A stretch of 64,000 bases of DNA from Rhizorhabdus dicambivorans (lineage in GTDB: Bacteria > Pseudomonadota > Alphaproteobacteria > Sphingomonadales > Sphingomonadaceae): the NCBI RefSeq assembly GCF_002355275.1, contig NZ_CP023449.1, positions 1 to 64,000 on the forward strand, given 5' to 3'. The notes beneath the pieces were generated by a model. It saw nothing but the letters and a program-made list of their open reading frames with translations. It was not told where the DNA came from and made no database searches. The position numbers were made by a program, and so were the translations under genes. Of the stretch, positions 26,795 to 36,029 are shown in pieces (the stretch's first letter is position 1; each line of letters begins with the position of its first letter).

Positions 26795-27281
26795 TTTTCC
26801 TTTTCCCCTTATGACATCGATGTTCGGGGCAGACCGGTAGAGCCGCTTCCCGTCCGTTGAATGGCCGGCATGACGCCTTCGCATCTCGAAAGCCGCCAAC
26901 CGACGCTCCTGCCAAACGCCCGCTCCTTCCCCGCAGGGCCTGCTTCCCGCATCCGCAGGGCCGCACCAGATGCGAGTGATTCTTAATTTCGCCAGGTGCA
27001 TGGGGTTGAATGTTCGTTTTTTTTATTTTTCTTTCGTCCGGGCGCTGCGATCCGCTCGACTGCCATGTCGAAGCCGGCCGGAATGTGACTCTCGAAGCCG
27101 AGGGTTTTCTTATCCACAGATGAGAATGAGCCGTCACGACACGGACGCGTCCGCGCGTACATGCCGTCCATTCCATCAAGGCGCCTCCTACTTGTCAAGA
27201 ACAAATAGGGAACATTCGTAAAAGAGGGTTCAGAGTTGCGCGCGTCGACAATTGGTGAATTGTCACCGCAATTCCGCAATT
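26795..27281. other. Gene-free stretch between tRNA-Ala and the KAP islet
   Basis: No gene is convincing here. The stretch holds the left member of a 19-base near-repeat (26869-26887), a T-rich tract near 27018, and a marked fall in GC from about 26980 onwards. Confidence 0.5.
26869..26887 (+). repeat. 19-base near-direct repeat, left copy
   Basis: CATGACGCCTTCGCATCTC recurs with one mismatch at 29912-29930, on the other side of the KAP and resolvase genes. The two may mark the limits of an inserted islet. Confidence 0.35.
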
Positions 27282-29488
27282 CTAGCCCTCTCTTGAAGCT
27301 TTTGTCATCGCGACGAGGAGATTTTTTGCGCGTTCACTCAGTGGACCGTGATGGCACAGTGAGCTAGCCCTCTGAACCGCATCGTCATAGTCAAGAAACG
27401 GGCTGACATCATTTCGCTTGAGGACGCTCGTTCTTCCCTCGTCGCTGCTGTCTCTCGTGGTAGTTAGTCGCTCTAGGACATTAACGAAGCCCTCGTCGGA
27501 CGCGCTAGCCTTGGCTGTAATTTGCCTGGGCCCATCTTCGTCACCCGCCTGTCGCCAAGCGAACAGGAGGCTAAGTGGGTCTATGGAGCTGAATAAAGTG
27601 TCTGCGGAAAGTTGACGATAACGGCGGAGCATAACGTCGATCACCCTGTCGAGCTCCGGACCAGCGAATATCCGCTCCTCCTCCTGACGGGGACGATCGC
27701 CGTATCGTCCATGAGCGAATATCTCGTGCCGAAGAATTTTGGTCAGCCATCCGATCGCGTCACCATGCTCAAACATATAGTTTATAATTTCGGCTCGCTG
27801 TTCAGCGTCCAACCGACGGAGCAATATAGAAACGAGGGCCTCCGCTCGATCCCATAGCGAGTTAAACCAATAAAGATCGAAGGGGCTTTGCCGATAGGCA
27901 TCGTCCATAAACCGAGAAAATGCGATAAGAAGCTGGCTGCATTGGCGAGCCGTTAGGGCTTCGTATGCCCCCATCTTCAGTCGCTCTAGGAGCATGTCAG
28001 CTTTCGTGAGCGATCCGCCAGCTGCCTGATTATGCAACTGCAAAAGCAATGTGCCGGTATCGTCCGGATTCTGGGTTGTAGCTTCCCAGACCCTAGAAAA
28101 GTCGTCTTGCGTGAGGGCATGGGACGGCCCCGCCAGAGCGAAATAAAGGCGGTAGTGATCGGGGCTAGCAAGGCGCCGCTTCGCGATCAGGCGATGCCGC
28201 TTGTCCTCGCTAACTCGCTCAAAGATTTTGAATTTACGTCCTCCTTGATCGTAATCCATGCCAACCGAAGGCAGTTGCTCAACCACAAAATGGCGGAATA
28301 TGAGGTCGTCGAAATGTGTCGGATCGACGGTGGCCAAGAGGGATGCGAGAAGACGCTCTTTCTCAGAATCATCAACTCGCGCAATCCCTAAAGACACGGA
28401 GGCAGCCGTTGCGCTGTAATCCTCTATCCATCGATATAGCGCGGGATTTCCATCCTTGATGAGTTGAAGCCAAACCAGATCGGCAACGTCCGCTCCAGCT
28501 TCACGAAGGGGAGGCCAAAAGAAGCGTACCGCATCCAGAGCACGAACGACGGATCGCGGCGTTTTGAGTTGCCGACCGCCTTCGTAATCCACGACCTGCT
28601 TAAGTCTCGTCAGTTCATCCTCGTCCTTCGTGGTGACGAACATATGGAGTTCGTCCGAAAACCACTGCCGAAGTTGGAATGGTTCCGGCTTTGGAACCAT
28701 GACGGTAAGTTGGACAATCTTTTCAAGGTAGCCGCGACCGCTTTAACACGAGTAGCCTTTTTGATGCTGTGCGACAAAATGTCGATATCGTAGCAGAGCA
28801 GATAAATAACGTTCGGAAGATCAACTACCGAACGGACAAGCCGCAAAATTTCGATCACCTCTGATGGTTCGAGACGATCGACATCATCGATGGTAATCAC
28901 GAACCGCTGACCGAGATCGCGCAGGGCAACGATAAGCTTGTCTTTGAGTTCGACAAGGGAAGGAGCTTCGCCTTTCTTGGCAGCCTCACCGGCAGCTTTG
29001 GCTCCCTTTCCAATCCATTTCAGCCAGCCAAAACCCGGCGCTTCGCCGGCAAGTTCGATTAGCTCGCCAGCTTGACCGAGGCGGGTCAGAAAGTTCTGAA
29101 GCGCCTCCTTGGCGGCCTTCGCTTTTGTAACAGAATCTCGCGTGGCGTCACCGTCACCAAGGGCGACTTGATCAAGCTGGCGAGAGAGTTCGTCGAACAC
29201 GCTTGTAATCAGGGCGTCCCGGTTACCGATAAGCCAAGGTTGAAACCGGATTAGATTGGGGCGGCTTTCTGAGGGCAGCTTTTCTAGTTCATCGCCGATG
29301 AGAAACAGAAGGCTGGACTTGCCTGAGCCCCATGCCCCCTCGATGCCTATGACAAAACCATCTTCCGTCGCTCGGTCGGCAACTGATGTTGCGATCCGGG
29401 CCGCGACATCGCGAAAGCCAAGTTTATCGTCGCCGCCATGGGCAAGCGCCCGGTCCCCCTTCACGGAATGGTTCTGCTCGGCTGACAT
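27282..29488 (-). pseudogene. KAP family P-loop NTPase, one frame slip
   Basis: ATG 29486-29488 (MSAEQNHSVKGDRAL) opens a protein of about 735 residues once one base is added near 28730. Walker A is IEGAWGSGKSSLL, Walker B is FVITIDDVDRLEP, and LLCYDIDILSHSIKKAT follows, all typical of the KAP NTPase domain. The C-terminal half (VPKPEPFQLRQWFSDEL onward) is a long helical region. KAP proteins are membrane-linked or cytosolic ATPases often found on mobile elements, some within phage-defence systems. Usual partners are absent. The gene is AT-richer than the core genes. Confidence 0.8.
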
Positions 29489-29659
29489 GACAGAAAGTGT
29501 ATTCGATACGGCACCGTTCTCAAAAGGGGGTTTTGATCGCCTTCGTCTAATCCGTTTCGGATTAAACATGGATAACCGGCAGGATAGAGCGCAATCTTTT
29601 GGCCTTCGGCCGCCCCAAAGTTACGCTTTCACAGACAAACCACCCTGTATCTGAGAAAC

Positions 29660-29892
29660 ATGCGCCAATACGTCTCATATCTCCGGGTCAGCACGCAGCG
29701 GCAGGGGCAGTCCGGGCTGGGTGTTGAATCACTGCGCAGCACGGTTGAGTCCTACCTCGGCAAATCGGCGGCGAACTTCTCGGCGAGCATATCGAGGTGG
29801 AGAGCGGATCGAGCCGGAAGCGCCCCATCCTCGCTGAAGCCCTCGCGCAGTGTCGTCGCAACGGTGCCATCGTGGTCATAGCGATGCGATAA
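29660..29892 (+). pseudogene. Serine recombinase (resolvase) N-terminal remnant
   Basis: The 5' end reads MRQYVSYLRVSTQRQGQSGLGVE, the start of a resolvase catalytic domain with the Ser nucleophile in YLRVST. After a slip near 29770 another frame gives GEHIEVESGSSRKRPILAEA and NGAIVVIAMR, then TAA 29890-29892. The Zn/DNA-binding part is missing. It is a decayed recombinase at the edge of the KAP islet. Confidence 0.7.
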
Positions 29893-30264
29893 AGGCCTTG
29901 CGTCGATTGGACATGACGCCTTCGGATCTCCCTTTGTCCCGATCGTGAAGAAGGGCCACCCGGCATCCGCCATCGCAACAATGCGCGGCCGCCCCGCCGA
30001 TCCCCGCCAAATCGGATCAGATTGTCGGCGCCGGTCCAATGTGACCCGCCGGGCGCCCGGCCGGCGGTGCCGCAGGGGGGAGACTGTTCCGCAGTCGCGA
30101 CGGAAGCCCGTTTTCCTTGGGATTCAGCCACACTCCGCTGCGTCACCGGGCGCCCGCAGCGCAGCGCGTGGCGATCCGGGATAGGGGCTATTACGGACTT
30201 TGCCGGTGATCGATCCTGACCAGTAACCATCCCCCCTATGGGCAGCATCTGGGGGGCACCATCA
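29893..30264. other. Gene-free stretch after the resolvase remnant
   Basis: No gene is supported. It carries the right 19-base near-repeat (29912-29930), and GC rises back to the level of the core genome. Confidence 0.5.
29912..29930 (+). repeat. 19-base near-direct repeat, right copy
   Basis: CATGACGCCTTCGGATCTC differs from 26869-26887 at one base. Confidence 0.35.
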
Positions 30265-31080
30265 ATGAACAGGCATATTCTCTTACTTGCACCTCTTTCA
30301 TCGTTACTTCTGTGCAGCTGCGCCACATTCAGTTTCGCGCCGCCCTCCATTGAGGCGGAAATGCCGGTCGCCGACAATGGCATCTGCCCGCCAAAGGTGA
30401 AGAAGGACGAGGCGAAAATCGGCGAGAACGTCAAGGCGGCGCTCCAGCTCGTCGAGAATTATCGGATAGCCTATGGCTGCGCCTCGGGCAGGCTCGCGAA
30501 CGGCCGCCAGCTGTTCGAGGTGCCGGCCGCGCTGGCGCTGGCGGGGGGCACGGCCGCGGCGGCATTCGGGGCGGGCCCCGGCGCGGCCATCGGCACCGGG
30601 GCGGCTGCCGCGACACTGGGCCATGGCAACAGCTATTATGCACCGAAGCAGAAGGCCCGTATCGTGGCCGCCGCGCATGACGCGGTGGTGTGCATCAAGC
30701 AGGAAGCCTCCGGCGTCACCGCCATGACGATAGAGGCGAGCGAGAAAAAGAAGGCCGCCTTGCAGAGCGTCAGCTTCTCGCCTGAGTTTCAGTATTTCCA
30801 GCAGGTCTCGTCCGCCCTGCAGAACATCGGAGCCATATTGGCGGATCGATTGAGCTCGGTGGGCAGCTACGCGCCCGATGCGATCGCCAAGGAGATCGTC
30901 ACCCTGGCAAAGGAGGCCGAGGAGGCGAAGAGCAACCCGGCCAAGAAGGATGCCGAAGCTACCGCCAAATCGCTGACCTCGAACGGTTCCGCCGACGAGA
31001 CGATCGTCAACGGGATCGTCGAACTGGCCGAACTGCAGCCAAGACTGAAGCTCTGCGTGCTTCGCGCCAAGGCGGGGTGA
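30265..31080 (+). CDS. Putative lipoprotein of unknown function
   Basis: ATG 30265 gives 271 residues. The N-terminus MNRHILLLAPLSSLLLCSCAT is a lipoprotein signal with lipobox LLCS-C. A glycine/alanine-rich hydrophobic stretch (AALALAGGTAAAAFGAGPGA) lies at about residues 88-120. The rest is charged and helical (TLAKEAEEAKSNPAKKDAE). I do not recognise a family. It may span or associate with a membrane. Confidence 0.75.
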   Translation: MNRHILLLAPLSSLLLCSCATFSFAPPSIEAEMPVADNGICPPKVKKDEAKIGENVKAALQLVENYRIAYGCASGRLANGRQLFEVPAALALAGGTAAAAFGAGPGAAIGTGAAAATLGHGNSYYAPKQKARIVAAAHDAVVCIKQEASGVTAMTIEASEKKKAALQSVSFSPEFQYFQQVSSALQNIGAILADRLSSVGSYAPDAIAKEIVTLAKEAEEAKSNPAKKDAEATAKSLTSNGSADETIVNGIVELAELQPRLKLCVLRAKAG

Positions 31081-31198
31081 CGCATATGCCGCCATGCCTT
31101 CCGGCCGAGCTTGTCGAAGCGCTGTGGCCGGCACCATAGCCGCGATCGGCTTGGCCATGATTGAGGAACTCTCAAGGCTGATCTGAATTATCCAGATC

Positions 31199-31600
31199 AT
31201 GACCGCGTCGATCCTGATCGTTGAAGATGAAATGCTGATCGCCCTGGAGATGCAGAGCATTCTCGAGGACCATGGTTATCATGTCGCGGGGATCGCGGCG
31301 GATCTCGAAGGCGCTCTGGCGCATGCCGACACTGGCCTGGACCTGGCGCTGGTCGACCTGAACTTGCGAGACGGCCTGACCGGACCGCAGATAGGATCGA
31401 CCCTGGCGGGCGAGCATAGGGTCGGTGTCCTCTTCCTGACCGCCAATCCACGGCTCCTGGGCGATGGTGTCGCGGGCGCGATCGGCGTTCTGACGAAGCC
31501 GATGGACGAAGAAAGCCTGGCTTCCGCGGTTCACTTCGCCTTGCGTGTACGCGAGGGCCAGCCCGCGGAAGCGCCGCCCAAGCTTCTGCGTTTCGGCTAG
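31199..31600 (+). CDS. Single-domain response regulator
   Basis: A 133-residue receiver domain with no output domain: acidic pair in ILIVEDEMLIALEM, phospho-acceptor Asp in LALVDLNLRDG at about residue 52, Thr in VLFLTANPRL, and Lys in GVLTKPMDEES. It is of the CheY-like kind often paired with HWE/HisKA_2 kinases in alphaproteobacteria. The HWE kinase gene is convergent, 95 bases away, and is the likely partner. It lacks the FATGY motif of SdrG-type regulators. Confidence 0.9.
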   Translation: MTASILIVEDEMLIALEMQSILEDHGYHVAGIAADLEGALAHADTGLDLALVDLNLRDGLTGPQIGSTLAGEHRVGVLFLTANPRLLGDGVAGAIGVLTKPMDEESLASAVHFALRVREGQPAEAPPKLLRFG

Positions 31601-31604
31601 ACCC

Positions 31605-31635
31605 TTTCACGATCCGATTGCATCGGCTCGTCGGC
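31605..31635 (+). repeat. Short 3'-UTR repeat, copy 2
   Basis: TTCACGATCCGATTGCATCGG followed by CTCGTCGG starts five bases after the stop, exactly as behind ribH at 10015. The centre CCGAT-TGC-ATCGG can pair. Confidence 0.45.
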
Positions 31636-31695
31636 TCTACCTTATGTTTTACCACGATTTCCGAGTCGACCGATCGGCCCAGTAATCGCTCTGGT

Positions 31696-32712
31696 TCACG
31701 CCCGGTTGAGTGCGGAGATGGGGATAAGGAGATCGACGCGCAGCCCTTCGCGCGCCCAGTGCCGTTCAAGTGTGCCGCCGAGCTGCTGGACGATGCTGAT
31801 CTGCGTCAGACGGCTGCCAAAACCCAGTTCTTCCGGTTCGGCAAGGATCGGGGGACCGCCCGCTTCTTCCCACCGCAGCCGCACCTGACCCTGCTCCGCG
31901 ACCGAAGCGATGCGGACGCGCCCGTCAGAGTTTGAAAGCGCGCCGTATTTTGACGCATTTGTCGCCAGCTCATGGAATACGAGGCCGATCGGCGTAGCGC
32001 CACGATCGTCCACAGGCAGGTCGTCACCCTCGATGGTCAGTCGCCCCTCATCAATTGCGGGGTAGGGGCTGAGCAACTCCTTGAGAAGCGCAAGCAGCGT
32101 GGAAGGCCCCTCGTGGCGCGCGCTTTCCTCACTATGGGGGCGGACATAATCGTGGGCGCGGCCGAGCGCCGCCACACGGGCCTGAAGCTGACGTGCGAAT
32201 TGTTTAGCACCGGGGAACTGGCGCGCCGAAATACCGATCAAGCCGCTCAGGACCGCGAAAATATTCTTGATCCGATGGCTCAGCTCGCGGCTCAGAATTT
32301 CATTCTGCTGCGCAACCTGTTTCTGCTCGTGGATGTCCGTGCAGGTTCCGACCCACCGCACGATCTCACCCTCTTCATTCCTGACAGCCAGGGCCCGCCC
32401 AAGGGTCCAGCGATATGCCCCGCTGCGGTGGCGCAGCCGATATTCAATCTCATACGACTCACCCGTCCTCAGGCTATGGCGCCATCGCGACCAAGCCCTC
32501 TCCTGATCGTCCGGATGGAACATTCCATTCCAGCCTTCGCCATCGGTGGAACCCTTTGGAACACCCGTGAACTCATACCATTGAGCGTTGTAATAGTCGT
32601 GGAAACCGTCCGGCAGGGTTGACCATACCATCTGGGGCATAGCGTCTGCGAGTTGCTGGAAAGAGATTTGACCGGCCCTTTGCCCGGCCCCTTCCGCAAT
32701 AGATGAACTCAC
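31696..32712 (-). CDS. PAS-HWE sensor histidine kinase
   Basis: The 338-residue soluble protein has one PAS domain (about residues 18-130: FTGVPKGSTDGEGWNGMFHPDD, EYRLRHRSGAYRWTLGRALA, WVGTCTDIHEQK), the H-box SRELSHRIKNIFAVLSGL, N-box FHELATNASKYGAL, and a WEEAGGPP motif typical of the HWE class. There are no membrane segments, so it senses a cytoplasmic cue, possibly light, redox or a small ligand by PAS. The nearby receiver protein is its probable target. Confidence 0.9.
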   Translation of the reverse strand: MSSSIAEGAGQRAGQISFQQLADAMPQMVWSTLPDGFHDYYNAQWYEFTGVPKGSTDGEGWNGMFHPDDQERAWSRWRHSLRTGESYEIEYRLRHRSGAYRWTLGRALAVRNEEGEIVRWVGTCTDIHEQKQVAQQNEILSRELSHRIKNIFAVLSGLIGISARQFPGAKQFARQLQARVAALGRAHDYVRPHSEESARHEGPSTLLALLKELLSPYPAIDEGRLTIEGDDLPVDDRGATPIGLVFHELATNASKYGALSNSDGRVRIASVAEQGQVRLRWEEAGGPPILAEPEELGFGSRLTQISIVQQLGGTLERHWAREGLRVDLLIPISALNRA

Positions 32713-32974
32713 AGAACCTTCCCAGTTTCTGGCCTACGGCCCTGGTTGCGTGCGGCCGCCAAATATAACGTAGATCAGCTTCGGCCGGGATAACAAACGG
32801 CTCGGCCAATTGATCCCGCACGCTTGCTTATACCGTCGGCGCTCGACGACAGCTACGGGGTAAGCCGTCCCAAAAGCATGAAGTTGGCGAAGCGGCTTGA
32901 ACGAGCCACTGCCCGCCTCCCCGCTTGCTTTCCCCGCGCCGTTCCATATGTTCCCCCCGCCCGTCATCGGCGGG

Positions 32975-33133
32975 CGTCAGCGCAGGGAGAGACCGGCTTC
33001 GGGCCGGCGCCGAAGGAGCAACCGCCCCGGAAACTCTCAGGCAGCAGGACCGGCGCCGGCCAAACTCTGGAAAGTGGCGCCCATGGGCGTCCGCCGACGG
33101 GATAGCGATCTCAGGCGCAAGCGACAGAGGGGG
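32975..33133 (+). ncRNA. Tandem glycine riboswitch
   Basis: The leader of sdaA shows two glycine-aptamer halves: GCAGGGAGAGACCGG, GCGCCGAAGGAGCAACCGCC and AAACTCTCAGGCAGCAGGACCG in the first; CTCTGGAAAGTGGCGCCC, CGCCGACGGGA and ATCTCAGGCGCAAGCGACAGAGG in the second. Order and spacing match the tandem glycine riboswitch. It likely switches on serine deamination when glycine, convertible to serine, is abundant. Confidence 0.92.
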
Positions 33134-33169
33134 CACGAAAGCGGTGGCGACACCGCCATGGAGTGCCCG

Positions 33170-34588
33170 ATGCCGACCGACGACCCGACCCCCGATCAGC
33201 GCCCGCGCGAGCGTTCGCGGATAGACGCCAGCCTGCCGATCAGCGTCGCCGACCTGTTCACCATCGGCATCGGCCCGTCCAGTTCGCACACCGTTGGCCC
33301 GATGCGCGCCGCCCACGCCTTCATGGCGGAGGTCGCCGCGACGGGCCGGGCGCCGGCCGGGCTGCGCGTCGAGCTGTTCGGATCGCTGGCGCTGACCGGC
33401 CATGGCCATGCCACCGACAGCGCGATCCTGCTCGGGCTGGCCGGCGAGAAACCCGAGACGGTCGATCCCGCCGCGATCCCCGCCCTGCTGGCCGCGATCC
33501 GCGCGAACGGGAGGATCGAGACGATCAGCGGGCCGGTGCCGTTCGACGAAGCGCGCGACCTGATCTTCCGCAAGGGCGAATTCCTGGAGGGCCATTCCAA
33601 CGCGATCCGCTTCGCCGCCGAACTGGCCGGCGGCGGGCGGATCGAGCGCGAATATCATTCGATCGGCGGCGGCGCGATCGTCGCGGTGGGCGCGGCACCG
33701 GGCCTGCGCGGCCATAATATCGTGCAGCGCCACCCCTTCTCCTCCGCCGCCGAGATGCTGTCGGTGGGCGAGGAGACCGGCCTGTCGATCGCCGCGATCG
33801 TCGCCCGCAACGAGGAGGCATGGCGCCCGCGCGCGGAGACCGAGGCGCTGCTCGACCGGATCGCGGCGGCGATGATGGGATCGATCGACCGGGGCATGGG
33901 CGAGGAGGGGCTGCTGCCCGGCGGACTGAAGGTAAAGCGCCGCGCCCGGGCGATCCACGCCAAGCTGCGCACCCAGCCGCCCGAGCAGCAATATGCGCGG
34001 GTGTTCGAATGGGTGAGCCTGTTCGCGCTGGCGGTGAACGAGGAGAATGCCGCCGGCGGCCGGGTCGTCACCGCGCCCACCAATGGCGCGGCCGGGGTGA
34101 TACCGGCGGTGATCCGCTATTATCTGGATTTCATCCCCGGCGCCGATGCCGGGGGGGTGCGCGGCTTCCTGCTCACCGCATCGGCGATCGGCTTCCTCTA
34201 CAAGAAGCGCGCCTCGATCTCGGCTGCCGAGATGGGCTGCCAGGGCGAGGTGGGCGTCGCCTGCTCGATGGCGGCGGCGGGATTGGCGGCGGTGCTGGGC
34301 GGCAGCAACGCCCAGATCGAGAATGCCGCCGAGATCGGCATGGAGCATAATCTGGGGCTGACCTGCGATCCGATCGGCGGGCTCGTCCAGATCCCCTGCA
34401 TCGAGCGCAACACGATGGGCGCGGTGAAGGCGATCAACGCCGCCTATCTGGCGCTGCAGGGCGATGGCCGCCATGTCGTCAGCCTGGACGCGGTGATCGA
34501 GACGATGCGCCAGACCGGCGAGGACATGCAGAGCCGCTACAAGGAGACCAGCCTGGGCGGGCTGGCCGTCAATGTGGTGGAGTGCTGA
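33170..34588 (+). CDS. sdaA: L-serine ammonia-lyase, iron-sulfur type, single chain
   Basis: ATG 33170 (or ATG 33158, four codons upstream) gives about 472 residues. The N-terminal beta domain has [19 protein letters not shown] and [16 protein letters not shown]. The alpha domain carries the [4Fe-4S] cysteines, as in [19 protein letters not shown] and [20 protein letters not shown]. The reaction is L-serine to pyruvate and ammonia. The riboswitch directly upstream supports a role in glycine/serine breakdown. Confidence 0.96.
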   Translation: MPTDDPTPDQRPRERSRIDASLPISVADLFTIGIGPSSSHTVGPMRAAHAFMAEVAATGRAPAGLRVELFGSLALTGHGHATDSAILLGLAGEKPETVDPAAIPALLAAIRANGRIETISGPVPFDEARDLIFRKGEFLEGHSNAIRFAAELAGGGRIEREYHSIGGGAIVAVGAAPGLRGHNIVQRHPFSSAAEMLSVGEETGLSIAAIVARNEEAWRPRAETEALLDRIAAAMMGSIDRGMGEEGLLPGGLKVKRRARAIHAKLRTQPPEQQYARVFEWVSLFALAVNEENAAGGRVVTAPTNGAAGVIPAVIRYYLDFIPGADAGGVRGFLLTASAIGFLYKKRASISAAEMGCQGEVGVACSMAAAGLAAVLGGSNAQIENAAEIGMEHNLGLTCDPIGGLVQIPCIERNTMGAVKAINAAYLALQGDGRHVVSLDAVIETMRQTGEDMQSRYKETSLGGLAVNVVEC

Positions 34589-34686
34589 GCGGCATACACT
34601 GGCACAAAACAGAGTTCCCGCCGACGCCGCTTTGACCGCAGCATCGCAGCATGGCCGCCACCCAGGCGCGGCCCCGGAGGGAGACG

Positions 34687-35136
34687 ATGCTCGTGGCGGA
34701 CAGCCAATTCGATTATCTGGGCGTATCGCCCGAACTGCGCGCCGACCTGACCGCATTGTGCACCGAATATGTCTGGCGGCTGGACAACGGCCATGCCGCC
34801 CGGGTGCCCGAACTGTTCACCGAGGACGGCGCCTGGACCGGCCCCTGGGGGGTGATGCGGGGCCGGGCTGAGCTGGAGAAGGCGTGGACCGCGCGGGCGC
34901 AGCGCGATGTCCGCACCCGGCACATGCTGACCAATTTGCGGTTCGTGCGCCACGCGGAGGACCGCGCCTCCGGCCAGGTGAGCCAGATCGTGTTCGTCGC
35001 AAATGGCGATGCGCCCTTCCCCACCGATCCGAACATCATCGCCGAGAATATCGACGACTATCGGCGCGGCGGCGACGGGATATGGCGGCTGGAGAACCGC
35101 CGCATCGCGATGCTGGCGGACAAGACCCAGCCATGA
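34687..35136 (+). CDS. Nuclear transport factor 2 (SnoaL-like) family protein
   Basis: ATG 34687 is chosen over ATG 34651 because GGAGGGAGACG lies directly before it. The 149-residue protein has the NTF2-like cone fold pattern: TEYVWRLDNGHAARVPELFTEDGAWTG is split here as YVWRLDNGHAARVPEL and FTEDGAWTGPWG, then RTRHMLTNLRFV and GIWRLENRRI. Members include ring-hydroxylating dioxygenase beta-like and steroid isomerase-like proteins. The SDR gene overlaps its stop by four bases, so the two likely serve one small-molecule pathway. Confidence 0.85.
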   Translation: MLVADSQFDYLGVSPELRADLTALCTEYVWRLDNGHAARVPELFTEDGAWTGPWGVMRGRAELEKAWTARAQRDVRTRHMLTNLRFVRHAEDRASGQVSQIVFVANGDAPFPTDPNIIAENIDDYRRGGDGIWRLENRRIAMLADKTQP

Positions 35137-35972
35137 GCGGGGCGGCGCTGGCGGAGGGCCATGTCGCCGTCGTGACCGGCGGCGGATCGGGGATCGGCCG
35201 GGCGCTGGCGATCCGGCTGGCGCAGCTCGGCATGCGGATCGCGGTGGTCGACCTCAAGCGCGAGGCGGCGGAGGCGACGGTCGCGGCGCTCCCCCATCCC
35301 GCGCGGGGCCGGGCCTTTGCCGCCGACGTCGCCGATGCGGGGGCGATGCGGCGCTGCGCGGAGGCGGTGAGCGCCGCGTTCGGCCCGGTGAACCTGCTGT
35401 GCAACAATGCCGGCATCCTGCGCGCGGGCACCGCCTGGACGACATCCGAAAGCGACTGGGCGCTGACGCTGGGCATCAATGTGCGCGGCGTGGTGAACGG
35501 GCTGGCGGCGTTCGTGCCCGGCATGATCGATGCGGGGAAGCCCGCCCGCATCCTCAACACCGCCTCGATCGGCGGCCTCTGCCCCGCGCCCGGCGTGGCG
35601 AGCTACATCGCGTCGAAATATGCCGTCGTCGGACTGACCGAGACGCTGCGCGACGAGCTGGCGGCCGGCGGGCACGACCATATCGGCGTGAGCCTGCTCT
35701 GCCCCGGCGGCGTCGCGACCGACATATGGCAGGGCGCGAACGATGCCGGGCGGCCCAGCGACCGGCTGGCGCGCGACGTGCTGCAGGCGATGTCCGCCCC
35801 CCGGCCCGACCAGGCGAGCGCCGAAGGCATCGCCGGGCTGGCCGTCGAGGCGATGCTGGCCGGGCGCTTCTGGATCGTCGCGGCGCAGCCATCGCTGCAC
35901 GGGCGGATCGCCGAACGGCATCGGGCGATCAGCGAGGCGATCGGACGGGACAGCCCCGGCCTCTACGGCTGA
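35133..35972 (+). CDS. SDR family NAD(P)-dependent oxidoreductase
   Basis: A 279-residue classical short-chain dehydrogenase: cofactor loop VTGGGSGIGRALAIRLA at residues 15-31, acidic Asp in VVDLKREA (suggesting NAD+ preference), NNAGILRAG, Ser in ILNTASIGGL, and the YxxxK in SYIASKYAVVGL. The ATG overlaps the NTF2-like stop (ATGA). SDR/NTF2 pairs are common in sphingomonad steroid or aromatic catabolism, but the substrate cannot be told. Confidence 0.9.
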   Translation: MSGAALAEGHVAVVTGGGSGIGRALAIRLAQLGMRIAVVDLKREAAEATVAALPHPARGRAFAADVADAGAMRRCAEAVSAAFGPVNLLCNNAGILRAGTAWTTSESDWALTLGINVRGVVNGLAAFVPGMIDAGKPARILNTASIGGLCPAPGVASYIASKYAVVGLTETLRDELAAGGHDHIGVSLLCPGGVATDIWQGANDAGRPSDRLARDVLQAMSAPRPDQASAEGIAGLAVEAMLAGRFWIVAAQPSLHGRIAERHRAISEAIGRDSPGLYG

Positions 35973-36029
35973 AACGCGACAGGGGGACGCGGTCGCCCGC
36001 GCCCCCCCTCTTCGTCCGATTCCGATCGA

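Noticed and set aside
26730-27179. Short minus-strand protein ending VEPRGIEPLTSAMPLQRS
   Set aside because: This is the well-known false protein read from the reverse strand of a tRNA gene, here tRNA-Ala.
26719-30264. Attachment-site duplication of the tRNA-Ala 3' end
   Set aside because: No second copy of the T arm/acceptor end (GGTTCGATCC...CTCCACCA) was found downstream; the islet limits rest only on the 19-base near-repeat.
32828-34756. Minus-strand open frame of 642 codons
   Set aside because: It covers the glycine riboswitch and sdaA in antisense; sdaA has complete family motifs.
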